From Viola odorata (Eukaryota > Streptophyta > Magnoliopsida > Malpighiales > Violaceae), in contig OY829541.1 of assembly GCA_963691705.1 (NCBI GenBank), positions 51,790,377 to 51,854,376 of the forward strand: a DNA stretch of 64,000 nucleotides, given 5' to 3'. Below the pieces are notes generated by a model that was not told where the DNA came from, made no database searches, and worked only from the letters and a program-made list of their open reading frames with translations. Below are positions 47,951 to 60,073 of this stretch, in pieces (the first letter of the stretch is position 1; each line of letters starts with the position of its first letter). Both the position numbers and the translations under genes were made by a program.

Positions 47951-49538
47951 ATGAGTCACCGTGCTACCGTAAAAGTAGTCTCGCATCCTCTGCTGCTCCA
48001 ATTCGTAAATGGGTCTCGCTTGTCAGCTGGAAAAATTTCAACCACCAAGTTTCCTGCCCCGATAGGAATTCGGAATTGGAGCAGTTCAGCTCCCGCGACT
48101 GTGCAGCAGAAGGAGAAGGAGGGCAGCGAAGATGGTAAAAAGGCCATAGTCAACAGCTATTGGGGAGTAGCACCTGCGAACATTATGAAAGAGGATGGCA
48201 CTGCTTGGAAGTGGAACTGCTTCAGGGTATGTAACCTAACTACTCCCTCTGGCACGAATTAAATGACTTTCTCGCATCCCAATATTCAGTAGGGAACGCA
48301 TATTGAGGAGGCCGGATGACTCACTATTTGAGCCCAAAAAAATCCGTACTTTTTTTCGAACGTACGTTAAGGATACTTTCGAGAAAAAATTAGGGGCAAA
48401 ATTATTTCAAATAGTGAGTCTACCGGCCGTTTTAAGATACGTACCGAAACAGTAAAAGCAAATGCTAAAACTACGTTTAATTCGTACCGGAGGAAGTATA
48501 TGAATAGAATACTTTTTCTTTGCTCTGTCTGAATGTCCTCTCTACCCTTCCGATAGGAAACTAAAATGTAGTTGAGTACTTGTTATGTTTTCTTCCAAAA
48601 AAATTGGCATCTTTGTCTGAATTTGGATTTTTTTAACTGAATAATAAAATTTCTTGTCACTTGACAGCCTTGGGAATCCTACACACCTGACATCTCCATT
48701 GACGTGAAGAAGCACCACAAGCCCACTAATTTCATGGACAAATTTGCCTATGGAACTGTCCAAGCCCTCAGGATCCCAGTCCAATTGTTCTTCCAGGTAC
48801 CCTTTTCCTTCATCTTTCTTGATTTGACAATTGGATCCCTTTTCTTGTCACCTGAATCGGACTAAACTTGAACATCGATTGTGATTATTCTACAGAGGAA
48901 GCATATGTGTCACGCCATGCTACTAGAGACAGTAGCTGCTGTGCCAGGCATGGTAGGAGGGATGCTCCTTCACTGCAAATCGCTGAGGCGATTCGAGCAG
49001 AGTGGTGGCTGGATAAAAGCTCTGTTAGAAGAAGCTGAGAACGAGAGAATGCACCTAATGACATTCATTGAACTCGCTAGGCCACAATGGTACGAGCGTG
49101 CCCTTGTTCTTGCAGTCCAAGGTGTGTTCTTCAATGCTTATTTCCTAGCATACTTAGCTTCACCAAAACTCGCGCACAGAATCACCGGGTACTTGGAAGA
49201 GGAAGCAGTGATGTCCTACACAGAATTCTTGAAAGATTTGGACAGCGGCAAGTTTCAGAATGTTCCTGCCCCTGCCATTGCCATCGACTATTGGCGTCTG
49301 CCTGCTGATTCCACTCTGCGTGATGTTGTTTTTGTGATCAGAGCTGATGAAGCACATCACCGAGACATCAACCATTACGCATCGGTGAGAAAAGAGAATC
49401 CATTGACTACCTCTTCAAAGATGTTTTCTCTTGTTTAGTTTTTCCTGATTTGACTGAAATTTCTGATATTTTTTGCAGGACATTCAATGTCAAGGCCGTG
49501 AGCTGAAGGATGTGCCTGCTCCAATTGGATATCACTAA
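47951..49538 (+). CDS. AOX1: Mitochondrial alternative oxidase, AOX1-like
   Basis: join(47951..48226, 48668..48796, 48896..49384, 49479..49538), 317 aa. It is a di-iron ubiquinol oxidase of the inner mitochondrial membrane that reduces oxygen without pumping protons. Exons 2 and 3 are 129 and 489 nt, the conserved sizes of plant AOX genes. An Arg/Ser-rich presequence precedes the mature part. The regulatory cysteines are present (Cys90 in NCFRPWE, Cys140 before [12 protein letters not shown]). The di-iron ligands fit Glu146, the ENERMH pair (about Glu185 and His188), Glu in LEEEAV (about 237) and the DEAHH pair (about Glu287 and His290). The C terminus reads PAPIGYH. CysI suggests pyruvate-sensitive regulation. 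Intron 1 holds a Stowaway MITE. The gene looks intact. Confidence 0.96.
48243..48496. mobile_element. Stowaway-type MITE, copy 3, in AOX intron 1
   Basis: A 254-bp element with TA at 48241-48242 and 48497-48498 and ends CTCCCTCTGG / CCGGAGGAAG. It begins only 16 bp after the 5' splice site and makes up more than half of the 441-bp intron. It is a diverged inverse-orientation match to copy 1. Confidence 0.88.
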
Positions 49539-50195
49539 GTTTCAATCCAAATAATCAACTGATGCATCCAAAATGTTATTAAGTTTTACGTTATGTAGAG
49601 AGGAATGCGTTACTCTGCTATTAACTTTGAAGAAGTATAGTAAAACAAATCAATATTTTTTTTTTTGGTAAGGAAATCAAAATTCTTTATTTCTTATATA
49701 TTTGGTCAAGGATCAAGAGCATATGCAGATATCTTGCTCAAACTCTTTGGATATACTTGTGGTTTGAAAGAAAAATTCAAATATTGTAAGATGATTCGCC
49801 AATTATATCGTGTTTTCTCTATTTAGCTTTAAATGACACATTGAGTCCCCTTCTATTTTTTTTCGTATAACTCTTGAGGTCTCTCAACTTTTCGAGCGAT
49901 TAATTTACACCTCACTATTAAATAATTTCTTCTTTGCCTGTCACTTGCCACGCTGAGATTTAAATTTCTATAAAATGTTTTTTTTTGTATAATTTTCAAA
50001 AAAATAAAGTGATGGGCTCGCTCCCACGCTTGTATGAAATTTAAATTAGACAAAAATAAAAAATACTCAGTTCATTGGCGGCTAGCTTTGTTGGACTTCG
50101 AACAACTTGGTATCTGCTGAATTAATCGGAACCGCAGCATTTGACATAAAAGAAGTTATCAAAAGAAAATGACAGCTAAGTGCCAAATTTAGGTT
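49539..50195. other. AOX 3' flank and spacer
   Basis: AT-rich, nothing else recognised. Confidence 0.45.
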
Positions 50196-50304
50196 TCTAT
50201 ATAAATTCCTATTTGTGGAGATTGTTTGCATCATTCCTCTTTCATAGCACATAGCATTATTTTTGCTCTATATGTTTTCTTTGCATGCATAGTGTGCTCT
50301 TTGC

Positions 50305-53300
50305 TAGGGGTGTCAAAACGGGCCGACCCGACCCGACCCGACCCGACCCGACCCGATTTGACGTAACCCGGCGGGTAGCGGGTCAAAAATGACCCGACCC
50401 GTTTCAGACCCGCCGGGTAGTGGGTCGACCCGACCCGACCCATTTGACCCATTAAGCAAAACGGCGTCGTTTTAGCGGATAAAAATAAAATTAATTAGAT
50501 CAAAACGGCGCCGTTTTGGTCTTTAATGACGAAATAAAGCATAGGGTCAAGCGGGTCGTAAACGGGTCAGCATGACCCGTCAACGACCCGTGTGGCTGCT
50601 GAGACCCCCAACCCGCCAACCCGGTTGTATACGGGCCGGGCTGACCCATTAAATCCGGATCGGGTCGGGTCGACCTGAATTTTTGACCCGAATTTTAAAA
50701 AACGTTTTTTTTTGTTTTGATATGGGTTTTTGTTTTTAAAAGTAGTGGTGCATTTATAATGCTAATTTTTTTTACGAAAAATTTTAAAATAAATATTTTA
50801 TAAAAACAAGTTGTTATTGATGTGATTCTTTGGTTAACAAATTTTATACTATATATTTTACGCATTTAAATTTCTACACAAATACTACATTGAAATAAAC
50901 GGATTTAAAATAAAATTCTTGCATAAACATTAAACAAATTACATATGTACTCAATTTAAAATTGCATGTATTTCTGTTGTCAACAGAAACTAGCAATCGG
51001 AAGTCAAACTAATCCTATCATGTATTTCATCTTGCATGATTTATATCTTATCATTTTTCCTATTGTAGACCTTAAAATAATCAGATTTGCATGTAGTTCT
51101 ACTAACTATATGCAAATCTTAACGCAAAAAAAATAACAATTCTCTAATTCTCACCCATTCAACGAACCGAAAAAGGAAATCATGCATAATCATAGTTGTT
51201 GCATTCTCACCCATTCAACAAACTAACTCAAGAGACAATTATTCTACTAGAAAGTTATTAATTTAATCATCTTTATCTAAAAATTAAAAGTAAAGGGGTA
51301 TTCTCTCCCTTAACTTGGAAGTAAATGCAATCACCCAACATTTGCTACACAACCTAGAAAAGAAAAAGAAAATTGTTAACAGCCCACAACCAAAAGCTTT
51401 CACTTGGACAGGAAAATAGAGTAATTGGCACAAGAAAAGGAACCTATTTCCTCAAAAATTAGATACCAAAGAGAGAAACACTGTATAACAAATCAAGGCA
51501 CAATATTTTTCATCCAACTTTGAGGTCATATGGAGGGCCTCGGCATGGAGAGGAGAGTTATCTCCAACAAATACAAGTGTTTTTTTGCTAACCAGCCTCA
51601 GGTGAGATAGACAAACAATGACTTTCAATTCTAATAAAATCAAAATTAGAATTATCTCCAACAATATTTTATTTTCTATTTAAAATATAATTAAAATTAA
51701 ATATTCAAATAAATATATTTTGTAAGCTATATAGAAATAATTTACTTAATTATATATTAATTAAGATTATATATGTACTTTGTAATTAATATATATACTT
51801 TTTTTACGGTAATTAATATTACAAACACTCAAGTTCAATACCATGGACATTTTAAAATGGAAGTTTTAGATTACAAATTCCCTCTGTTGTATATGAAAAA
51901 AATCATGCGTCCAATAAGAAGATTCAATCAAACCTGGCTGGACAAAGCTATGAAGCTTACCTTTAGAGAATGTAAAAGTATGCATGCTTAGTGGTGAGTC
52001 TTTAGATACATATCCAATAACTAAGATAACTCATGGAAATAGATTTAAGCAAATCACAGTAGCAATCAAAAAAGTTAATGACTGCATCAGCACTAATTAT
52101 CAGATCATAGAACCACAACCAAAACATAACAGTAATATAACAATACTTATAAGGTTACCCATAAATTCACCTTCTGTAAGGCTAGGGAAAATCTGAACGA
52201 ACTGGTTCAAGCACTTTAAAACCTAAAGAATATGCAAGTATATTGTGAGTGAATAATCATTCTAAATCATCCAATTGAATAACAGAGGGCTAGATCAGAA
52301 GACCATGCAGACCTCCATTCTCATGCTCCAATTATCAGGATCTTCAGGCAGGACTGGTTGACCTAAGATGATAGAGAACTGGTCCATCCACGGTTTAAAA
52401 ACTTGGCATCATCAGTGCAGTGGTTTCTGCCTGAAGATGAGTGTATTAGTTTCCAACTAAAGGGAGAACAAACCAAATAAAACCACACTCCAGAACAATT
52501 AGGATAGAAGATAAGATATCAAAGAGTATACCTTGTATACACCACTCATGACCCCTAGCATAGATGTGCAAGAGTAAACTATTGAAAGGGCTTTCGTACG
52601 CAAATAGTTGTCACATGTCTGCTCAAACAGACTTTGAAGAATGTAAGCATAGAGAATAAAGCAGAGGTGATTGTGTTAATAAATATGCTAGAAAGCACAT
52701 AGACAAACATAAGAGAAATTTCTCATTAACTTTCCTAGAAAAGAAATTGAAACTTCCCTTCACAATACAATTACCCATCAGCAACAGCATCAAACCCATT
52801 AACGAGAAGGCCTCATTGATACCAAAAAGGTATCAAGGACAGAAAAGAGGAGTTATAATATAACTAATTGAAAGTTGTAAGTAAGTAATTACCAAGGCAA
52901 GTTTCTTGTAAGCATTTCTGACCTTAGAAGCAGAGCACTTTTTCAAACCCAACACTCCGTTTCAAAAAGACACTAACCTGATCGACGTTGCCTGAAAAGC
53001 AAAGCAACAGAAACGCAGAAACCAAAACCAATCAAAAACCACCATCACTACTACTCACAAGCTCACTCCGACTCTTGGATCTTGCATTCTCCGACCACAC
53101 AAAACCAACAATCAAAGCCAGCCCCACTTCCAGACCGATCAACAACCCAACAACAAGAGAAAATGTGGATAGAAACGTACAGAGATCAAGATTCAAGTGG
53201 CGGAGAAGATCTATGGATTTGATGATGGAGAGATAGGGAGATGGGTATAAGGTTGTAAAGATGGTTGCAAAGAGGAGAGGAGAGGACGAGTCGAGGAAAG

Positions 53301-53482
53301 CAGAGAGGAGTAAACCCTAAACCTTTTAAATTTAGACGGGTCAGACGGGTCGACCCGCAACCCGTAGGGTCGACCCATTTCTGACCCGTTATTTAACGGG
53401 TCGAAAAATAATAACCCGATGGGTCGAATTGCGGGTCGGGTACGAGTCAACCCATCGGGTCGGACCCATTTTGACACCCCTA
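50305..53482. mobile_element. hAT-like element, 3.18 kb, inserted in P450 exon 1
   Basis: Ends TAGGGGTGTCAAAA and TTTTGACACCCCTA are exact inverted repeats, and the flanks are exact 8-bp duplications CTCTTTGC (50297-50304 and 53483-53490). This is the signature of plant hAT transposons. Subterminal regions are packed with GACCCG/CGGGTC repeats on both sides. No transposase domain is recognisable, so it is non-autonomous. 53270-53330 on the minus strand looks like a pyrimidine-rich leader. The rest (51000-52980) is AT-rich or possibly captured DNA that I cannot assign. Confidence 0.9.
50321..50362. repeat. (ACCCG)n subterminal repeat
   Basis: Six or more tandem GACCC/ACCCG units next to the left hAT end. 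Related CGGGT repeats recur to about 50690 and, inverted, at 53330-53470. Dense subterminal repeats serve as transposase-binding sites in known hAT elements, so that role is inferred here. Confidence 0.85.
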
Positions 53483-54829
53483 CTCTTTGCTAGCTTTGAA
53501 CCACAAAAAGAAGTTAGCAAAAGCAAAGAGCCATCCTCCCGGTCCTTCCCAGTTCCCTCTTATAGGAAACTTACACCAGCTAGTCAATCCACTCCATATC
53601 TGCCTTCAAAATCTAGCAAAGAAACAAGGAGACCTCATGTTCTTGCAACTTGGTTCCGCACCAACCATAGTTGTTTCCTCAGCTGAAATGGTAAAAGCAA
53701 TCTTTAAATCCCATGATCTTGTCTTTTCAGGCATGCCAGAGTTATATGTTGCAAAAAGGCTCAGTTAAGTATTGCAGGGAGGTTAGGAAATTGCAATGTT
53801 GGAGTTGCTAATCGCGAAGAGGGAGCAGAGTTTCAAGGCAGTTCGCGATGACCCTGATGCTTTATTCTATTGCTAGTTCCTCAGGTGGTCCAATTGATCT
53901 GAGCGAGTTGACGCTCATGCTCACGAATAACGTTTTGTGTCAATCTGTTTTTGGTAAAAAATAAAATGGAGGGTACAATTGGAACAGGGTTAAGGACATT
54001 CTTCACGAAGTGCAAGAGTTGCTGGCGGCAGTTTGTGTAGCAGATTTCTTTCCATGGATGGGGTGGATCAACAAGTTCAATGCCCTAGATGAAAGAGTGG
54101 AGAAGTGTTCTAAGAAGCTTGATAACCTTTATGAGAAAGCGATAGAGGAACATATTCTTGATGCAACCAATCCTAAACCTGAGAATGAAGATCTTGTTGA
54201 TGTCTTGCTCCGATTACAGAAAGACCCAAATCGAGAAATTGCCCCTAGTAACAATTCAATCAAAGGAATTTTGACAGTAAGTACCATCGAGCTACAAACT
54301 CATTTATCACGCTTGTTTTACTTACTTTTCTTCGTGAAAAAAATAAAAGTGATTGATGGGTATGTTAAAATACAACACCAATAATTATTACTATTATATA
54401 TTAGTAATAATTAATAAATAATTATAAGATAAGTAATGCCACACTCTAAACGATAGCGTGGGACCAGCTAAGAATTCGAACAGATTCTAGTATTCATCTC
54501 AAACTCTCGCAAGTATAACTCAACTCCTTATTAACATATCTTTCAAAATTAACAATTGATTCATTTCAAAACTCAATATTTTATTTTTATTAATTACCAG
54601 GTAATAATTACAGCAACACATGGTGACTATTACATTACATCACACTATTGCTTGAAGTTCTATTGAAACAGAGTACAAACTACAAAGTCCTAGCAGATGA
54701 CGCTGCTGAAGGCTTTGAAAAAATTATTGACTGATTAGGGTTTAATTCATTGCCCACTCCTCTATTATGGTGTGACAATCTTAGTACACGCCTCACCTGT
54801 ACAACGCACAACCACTTTCAATTGTGGTG

Positions 54830-55078
54830 GGCGCTGGAAGCCTGGAACCGTGGGGTCGTGGTCACTGTAGAGGTCTCTTCGACAATAACTCAAGTAGGCC
54901 GTTTTATCAATCTGCCAGAATATCGGTGACTCTGCCATCACTTGTCACCAGCGTTACCACCCAAAGCACACTTTGCCATGCCTTTCCCTTCGGCAAACTA
55001 CTCCTATGTTGGTCCTTCTCCTTCCTCTAGCTCAGTTTGGTATCCCGATACAGGTGCTTCCCATCATGTCACACCCGG
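54830..55078 (+). mobile_element. Ty1/Copia fragment (gag zinc knuckle to protease)
   Basis: The peptide VWYPDTGASHHVTP at about 55036-55078 is a Copia protease active-site motif (W-x-x-D-T/S-G-A-x-x-H-V-T). Upstream (54900-54960) a decayed knuckle-like stretch remains (H..TC-type spacing in a shifted frame). The fragment has no LTR and ends exactly where P450 exon 2 sequence begins. Confidence 0.75.
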
Positions 55079-55420
55079 GTTTTTTTGTAAACGCGAAAGC
55101 TATATCTCAAGACCCTAATTCATGGCAAAATCCATCGGAGTTCCGACCAGAGAGGTTTCAGGGAAATTCCAATATTGATTTTAAAGGACATAATTTTGAG
55201 TTTCTACCGTTTGGGATTGGCTGGAGAGGATGTCCTGCGGTGAATTTTGCTATTCAGGTAGTTGAGATTTTTCTGGCGAATCTACTCCACCGTTTCGATT
55301 GGGAACTCCCGCATGGCATGACAGGTGAAGATTTGGAGTATGGAAGAAACATCTGGTGTCACAGCCCACAAGAAAACTCCACTGTGTGGCCAGCAGGAAG
55401 TAGGCGCGAAGTGTTCGATA

Positions 55421-57010
55421 AAATGTCACAAAGAAGAGCGGTGCATACTCACTTGCTCAGTGTTTTTATACGAGTGAAAAACAATGTGTTAAAAAATGTT
55501 AGAAAAATGGAGAGATTTTTTGTGAGTGGACCATTTACTTCTAATCTATTGGATAATATTTAGTCAGAACAAAAAAATATAAAATAAAATAAAATTTACT
55601 TGAAAGTGAATGAGAATCAACCAAAAATATAATTATAAAAAAAAAACAGGAAAAAACAATTTTAAATAAAAAAAATCTCAAAATTCTAGGAAAGATAAAT
55701 ATTTATGTGTCGAGCGGTTTGTCAATTTTAACCTATTCATAAAAATATGAGGTTACTCCCCTCCTAACATATAAGTGACCGATTCTCAATTTTCTCTCAT
55801 CTTGTCCATGATTGCAACAACTAGTTTAAAACTAAAAATAGAATTAAGTATCATTTTTATAAATATGGTTATATTTTAAAAGAATAATCCTTCTCGATTA
55901 TCAAAACTCGAACTGAAATCTAATCTAATTTAAGAATAGATAAATGGCGCCCCACTTGTCTCGACCAATGGGCGATATCAAAGCAAGAGATGCGTTTTAA
56001 AAACATGACCCAATTGTGCAGCAATTGCATTCTACGCATTAGTGTCACCATCAATCATGATGGTCCACGGTAACTAGTAAGCAAAGATTAGACTTTTTTT
56101 CCCACAGCGGAAACTTCCATGAACTAGCATACAACAGCCACAACCACAAACCAGTTGACCCCACCACCGCGTCCGCTTCTTCTCGCAAACCAACAATAAC
56201 CCAACTTTCCTCAACACCTCACTTCCTAAAAAATCCCATGGAATCCTCCGGCCACTTTCACTGATATCAACTTCACTCTCATCCTTGTCAATCCATGTCA
56301 AGAACACATTTTACATACTCAGTCATTTGACCTAAGGTCTGGTTCTTAACTCTCTTCAATTTTGAAGTTCCAAATTAATTAATGGTGAAGTTTTATTGGG
56401 TTATTTTCTTTTATCCATACTATTACTGCTCTCTCTTCTCTTTTGAGTTTGCTCACTGAATTATGATATGAGTTGATTTTGGAATTTAGAAAATTTAAAA
56501 CTTTAGAGGTGTTCATTGCCAGAATGTGCATTTTTCAGGCTGGAATTTTTGGGCTCCTTTTCTTTTTCTTTTTCCACTGGTTAGTTATTATGCATAAAGG
56601 TTACTTAATGTTTGATCTACAAGACAAAATAGTGAATAATGAGGAACAAGTATGTTTTATTGACTTTTATGAAGGATTAACTGGGCAGACACAATGTACC
56701 AGCAACAATGATGAGCTTGATGTTTTCTTGTGAAAATTACTCTAGATTTTCCGAATTGATGCGAAATGACTAAACTTTGGAACTGATAAACGTTGACCTA
56801 AATTTCTTGGTCGTGTAATGATTTTTCTTTTGCTGACAATTCTTTGCGGGATTTTAGATTTTTGGAATGCTACAACTCTTCAAGTCTACGGCTCTTGCTT
56901 AGAAATTTCTTTTCCTTCTGGTAGTGTCATGGAAAGTGTAAAAAGAAAAGTCTTAATTTGCATTAAAGAACTTCAATTTTGCTGAGTTCTTAGGACTCCA
57001 CTTTCAGCAA
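55421..57010. other. Intergenic; upstream region of the RGLG-like gene
   Basis: AT-rich to 55900. A minus-strand open frame of 77 codons at 56074-56307 has no recognisable family and is not called. The later part probably holds promoter and 5' UTR sequence of the E3 ligase gene. Confidence 0.4.
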
Positions 57011-57245
57011 TCAACTTGTGCTTTCAGTTGGAAGACACTCCAATACTCCCATTGTACCACTTGATACATTCTTGATTTCTATTGGTAAATGTCTGGGTGT
57101 TTCATCTGAGGGTCCGAAGGTGGACGTGGACCCTAGTGATGGTACAGCAGGAGTATCAGAGAGTTTTCCTCCTATGATCTTGACTACATTTGTATTTTTT
57201 TTATTAGTTAAGTTTAAATTGGCTCATATTTGTTGAACGTAGCAG
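57011..57245 (+). other. Probable 5' UTR intron end of the RGLG-like gene
   Basis: A T-rich stretch 'tttttttattag...gaacgtag' (57190-57242) has the form of a 3' splice site, and the start codon follows 26 bp later, so a leader intron is likely. The leader donor was not identified. Confidence 0.4.
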
Positions 57246-57268
57246 AGCAACTACAATTTGTGAAACTG

Positions 57269-60073
57269 ATGGGAGGAACAACTTCAAAACGGGCTAGCCC
57301 GCGCCAACCTTCTAGTTCATATGCATGGAGTCATGACAGCTACCCGCCACCACCATATGCGCAGCCAAGCCAAGAATATGCACCATACCAGCATTATGCA
57401 CCTCCACCTCAAAGCTATGACCATCACGCACCAAATTCAAGGAAGCGGTTGGAAAGAAAGTACTCCAAGATTGATGATGATTATACTAGCTTGGAGCAGG
57501 TGAGGTTCATTTTTTTTTCTATATATCCAATCGAATGGTTAAGAAGGGCCAAAATGTAGCCAATCTTAGTTCTAAACGCTGTAGAGCATGTCCTGGCTAG
57601 GGATGCATTTAAAGCTTGGCTCACTTGATTTTTTCTTCTTTTATGTCGTTGATTTTGAAGCCTATTGAGATGTTTGACGTTATTTTATTACAAAGGAGGG
57701 CACTTGAATCAAACCATGATGTCTAAACATATAGAGCAGGAATATGTTGATATTGATAATCTTATTATGTGGTAGATTTTATTACTAGAACAGTGGTGAT
57801 GATGTTGTGCTGAAAAACATGGCAGGTTACTGAAGCTCTATCGCGGGCTGGCCTCGAGTCCTCAAATCTCATTGTAGGAATTGATTTCACAAAGAGCAAT
57901 GAGTGGACAGGTTCGATGCCATCTCAATATTTACATGTTATTATTTCCTTCTTTTTTGTCCCATCCACATTTTGACTTGCTTAATTTTTAAATTAGGTGC
58001 AAGATCCTTCAACCGTAGGAGTCTACATCACATTGGAGATGGTCAAAATCCCTATGAACAGGCAATCTCCATTATTGGAAAAACATTATCCTCATTTGAT
58101 GAGGATAACATGATTCCCTGCTTTGGATTTGGAGATGGTATTTCTCTCTACAAAAGTTGCATTGACTTTTTGTTTACTGCTTCCTTGTTTGATAACTGAT
58201 ACGATTCAATTCTATAAACTGTCAGCATCAACCCATGATCAAGAAGTTTTCAGTTTTTATGAGGATGAGAGATTTTGTAATGGATTTGAGGAAGTTTTGA
58301 GCCGATATAGAGAATTAGTCCCTCATCTACGACTCGCAGGTTGGAAACTGATCACTCGTTTTCTTCATTTATTGTTGCTTTCTGCTTGTTGCTTTATTTA
58401 TTCCCTTTCATTTTGGGGGAACAGGACCAACATCATTTGCCCCTATCATCGAAATGGCCATTACAATTGTTGAGCAAAGTGGTGGCCAGTACCATGTTCT
58501 ACTTATAATAGCTGATGGGCAGGTATTTTATCTCTGGTTTGTTCTTATATGGAATTTGCAAAATTATCTAATCCTTAGGCACAGACCCGCGATATGTATA
58601 TATGTATATCTATAACTTCTATCAGTCCATGCTCAATGGATTTTTGTTCTTCACATAAGGAAAAGTATCATCTTCACTGATGAAAATATGACACCTGTTG
58701 GGATCTAGAATTTGTTTAAGTTTAAACTATAAAATTGTTTTTTTACCGAATACTACTGAAAGTTTGTTTCAAACTCTAATACATACTATTAACCTGTGTG
58801 AGAACATAAATTTGCAGTTTTGTTACTCACAACATCAAAGATATAGTGTGCAGTTATGCTACATTGGTTGGTTTTAGTTAATAATTTGTAGGGTTGATGG
58901 AAATTACTGTCATTCCAGGTGACTAGAAGTATTGATACTGAACGTGGCCAACTAAGCCCACAAGAGATGAGAACTGTTGAAGCTATTCAGAAAGCAAGGT
59001 AAAATGTTTAGGTTTGTCTCTTAATTTTTTTATTTTATTTACCCCATCACCATCTAATATTGCTTGTCAGTTTGCAGTGAATATCCACTATCAATTGTAG
59101 TGGTTGGCGTTGGAGATGGACCGTGGGACATGATGAAGGAATTTGATGATAACATCCCCGCTCGTGCATTTGACAATTTTCAGGCGAGTGCTTCTGATAT
59201 TTAGTTTTTTTTGGTGTTGGTGTGGGAAATTGGTGAATTCTAAGTTGAGACAACGCCACCTTCTGTAGTTTGTGAATTTTACAGAAATAATGTCCAAGTA
59301 TGCGGACCGATCCAGAAAAGAAGCAGAGTTTGCTCTAGGTGCCTTGATGGAAATACCTTCTCAGTATAAAGCAACTCTAGAGCTTAACATATTGGGGTAA
59401 TAATTTGACTCGCTATTTTGATTATGAGGTCTTGCTATCAAAGCTATGGAAAATTCTAATACAATTTTTTCCCACCTTTTTTACTTCGATTGATCTAGCA
59501 GCACAACCAGAGGGAAGACTATTGACAGAGTTTCTCTCCCCCCGCCTCGATATAATACCGCTTCACTCAGCAACCCAAAACCTTCACAATCAATTCGGCC
59601 ACAAACGTCATCTGCTAGATACGATTCGCATAACACAGTTGGCTCAGCTCCTCCTGCAAGTTCTGCTTCTGATAATCATGTACTCACCATATTCCTGCTT
59701 TTCCTGGCTATCTGAATTTTTATCCTGATTCATTTAGACAGTCAAGATTGTAGTCTTAGTATACGAGTGCCGACCAATACACTCATTCTGTTTCCATAAG
59801 GTCTAGGTTGAGTTAAAATTTAAAACTTTTCCTTCACGACGGTGACAGGTTTGCCCCATTTGCCTCACTGAACCAAAGAATATGGCATTTGGCTGTGGTC
59901 ATCAGGTAATATACTTGTCATGTCTCATTTTTTTTCCATCTCTTCTACCGTGGGTGTGAAAATGCATCATCGGTTCCACCTGTTTATTGCAGACGTGCTG
60001 CGAGTGCGGTGAAGATCTTCAGCTCTGCCCCATTTGCCGGAGCAGCATTCAAACTAGAATCAGACTCTATTAA
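57269..60073 (+). CDS. RGLG2: RING/copine E3 ubiquitin ligase, RGLG-like
   Basis: Eleven exons: 57269-57499, 57826-57910, 57997-58137, 58226-58339, 58425-58522, 58919-58998, 59078-59183, 59269-59396, 59502-59679, 59849-59905 and 59993-60073. They give 1299 nt and 432 aa. It starts MGGTTSKR, a myristoylation signal that would place it at the plasma membrane. A Tyr/Pro/Gln-rich stretch follows, then the copine/vWA domain from [15 protein letters not shown] (about residues 55-325) with [14 protein letters not shown] and FGFGDAST. A Ser-rich linker leads to a C-terminal RING finger with ligands C389, C392, C403, H405, C408, C411, C418 and C421. Arabidopsis RGLG proteins make K63-linked chains and act in hormone and stress signalling. 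Exon 7 is followed by a GC donor (GCGAGT). Which RGLG paralogue it is cannot be fixed by eye. Confidence 0.93.

Larger units (their letters stand above)
50215..55420 (+). pseudogene. CYP71 P450 pseudogene split by a hAT-like element
   Basis: Exon 1 begins with a hydrophobic anchor (about 50244-50304). The probable start codon is mutated (ATA at 50244 or GTG at 50215). The frame is interrupted at 50305 and resumes at 53491 with ALNHKKKLAKAKSHPPGPSQ and PLIGNLHQL. A frameshift lies near 53768 and several more by 53960, including TAA after FGKK. The region 54010-54276 is readable (WMGWINKFNALDE...LVDVLLRLQKD) and ends in GTAAGT at the family intron position. Most of exon 2, with the I-helix and ExxR, is absent. 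A remnant at about 55081-55420 has DPNSW, FRPERF and FGIGWRGCP, then a frameshift. A Copia fragment is fused just before it. Confidence 0.92.

Noticed and set aside
52988..53236. Plus-strand open frame inside the hAT-like element
   Set aside because: Low-complexity Ser/Arg composition, no domain; the minus strand there looks like a leader.
56074..56307. 77-codon open frame upstream of the RGLG-like gene (minus strand)
   Set aside because: No family recognised, no splice partner or promoter seen; could be chance or 5' UTR antisense.
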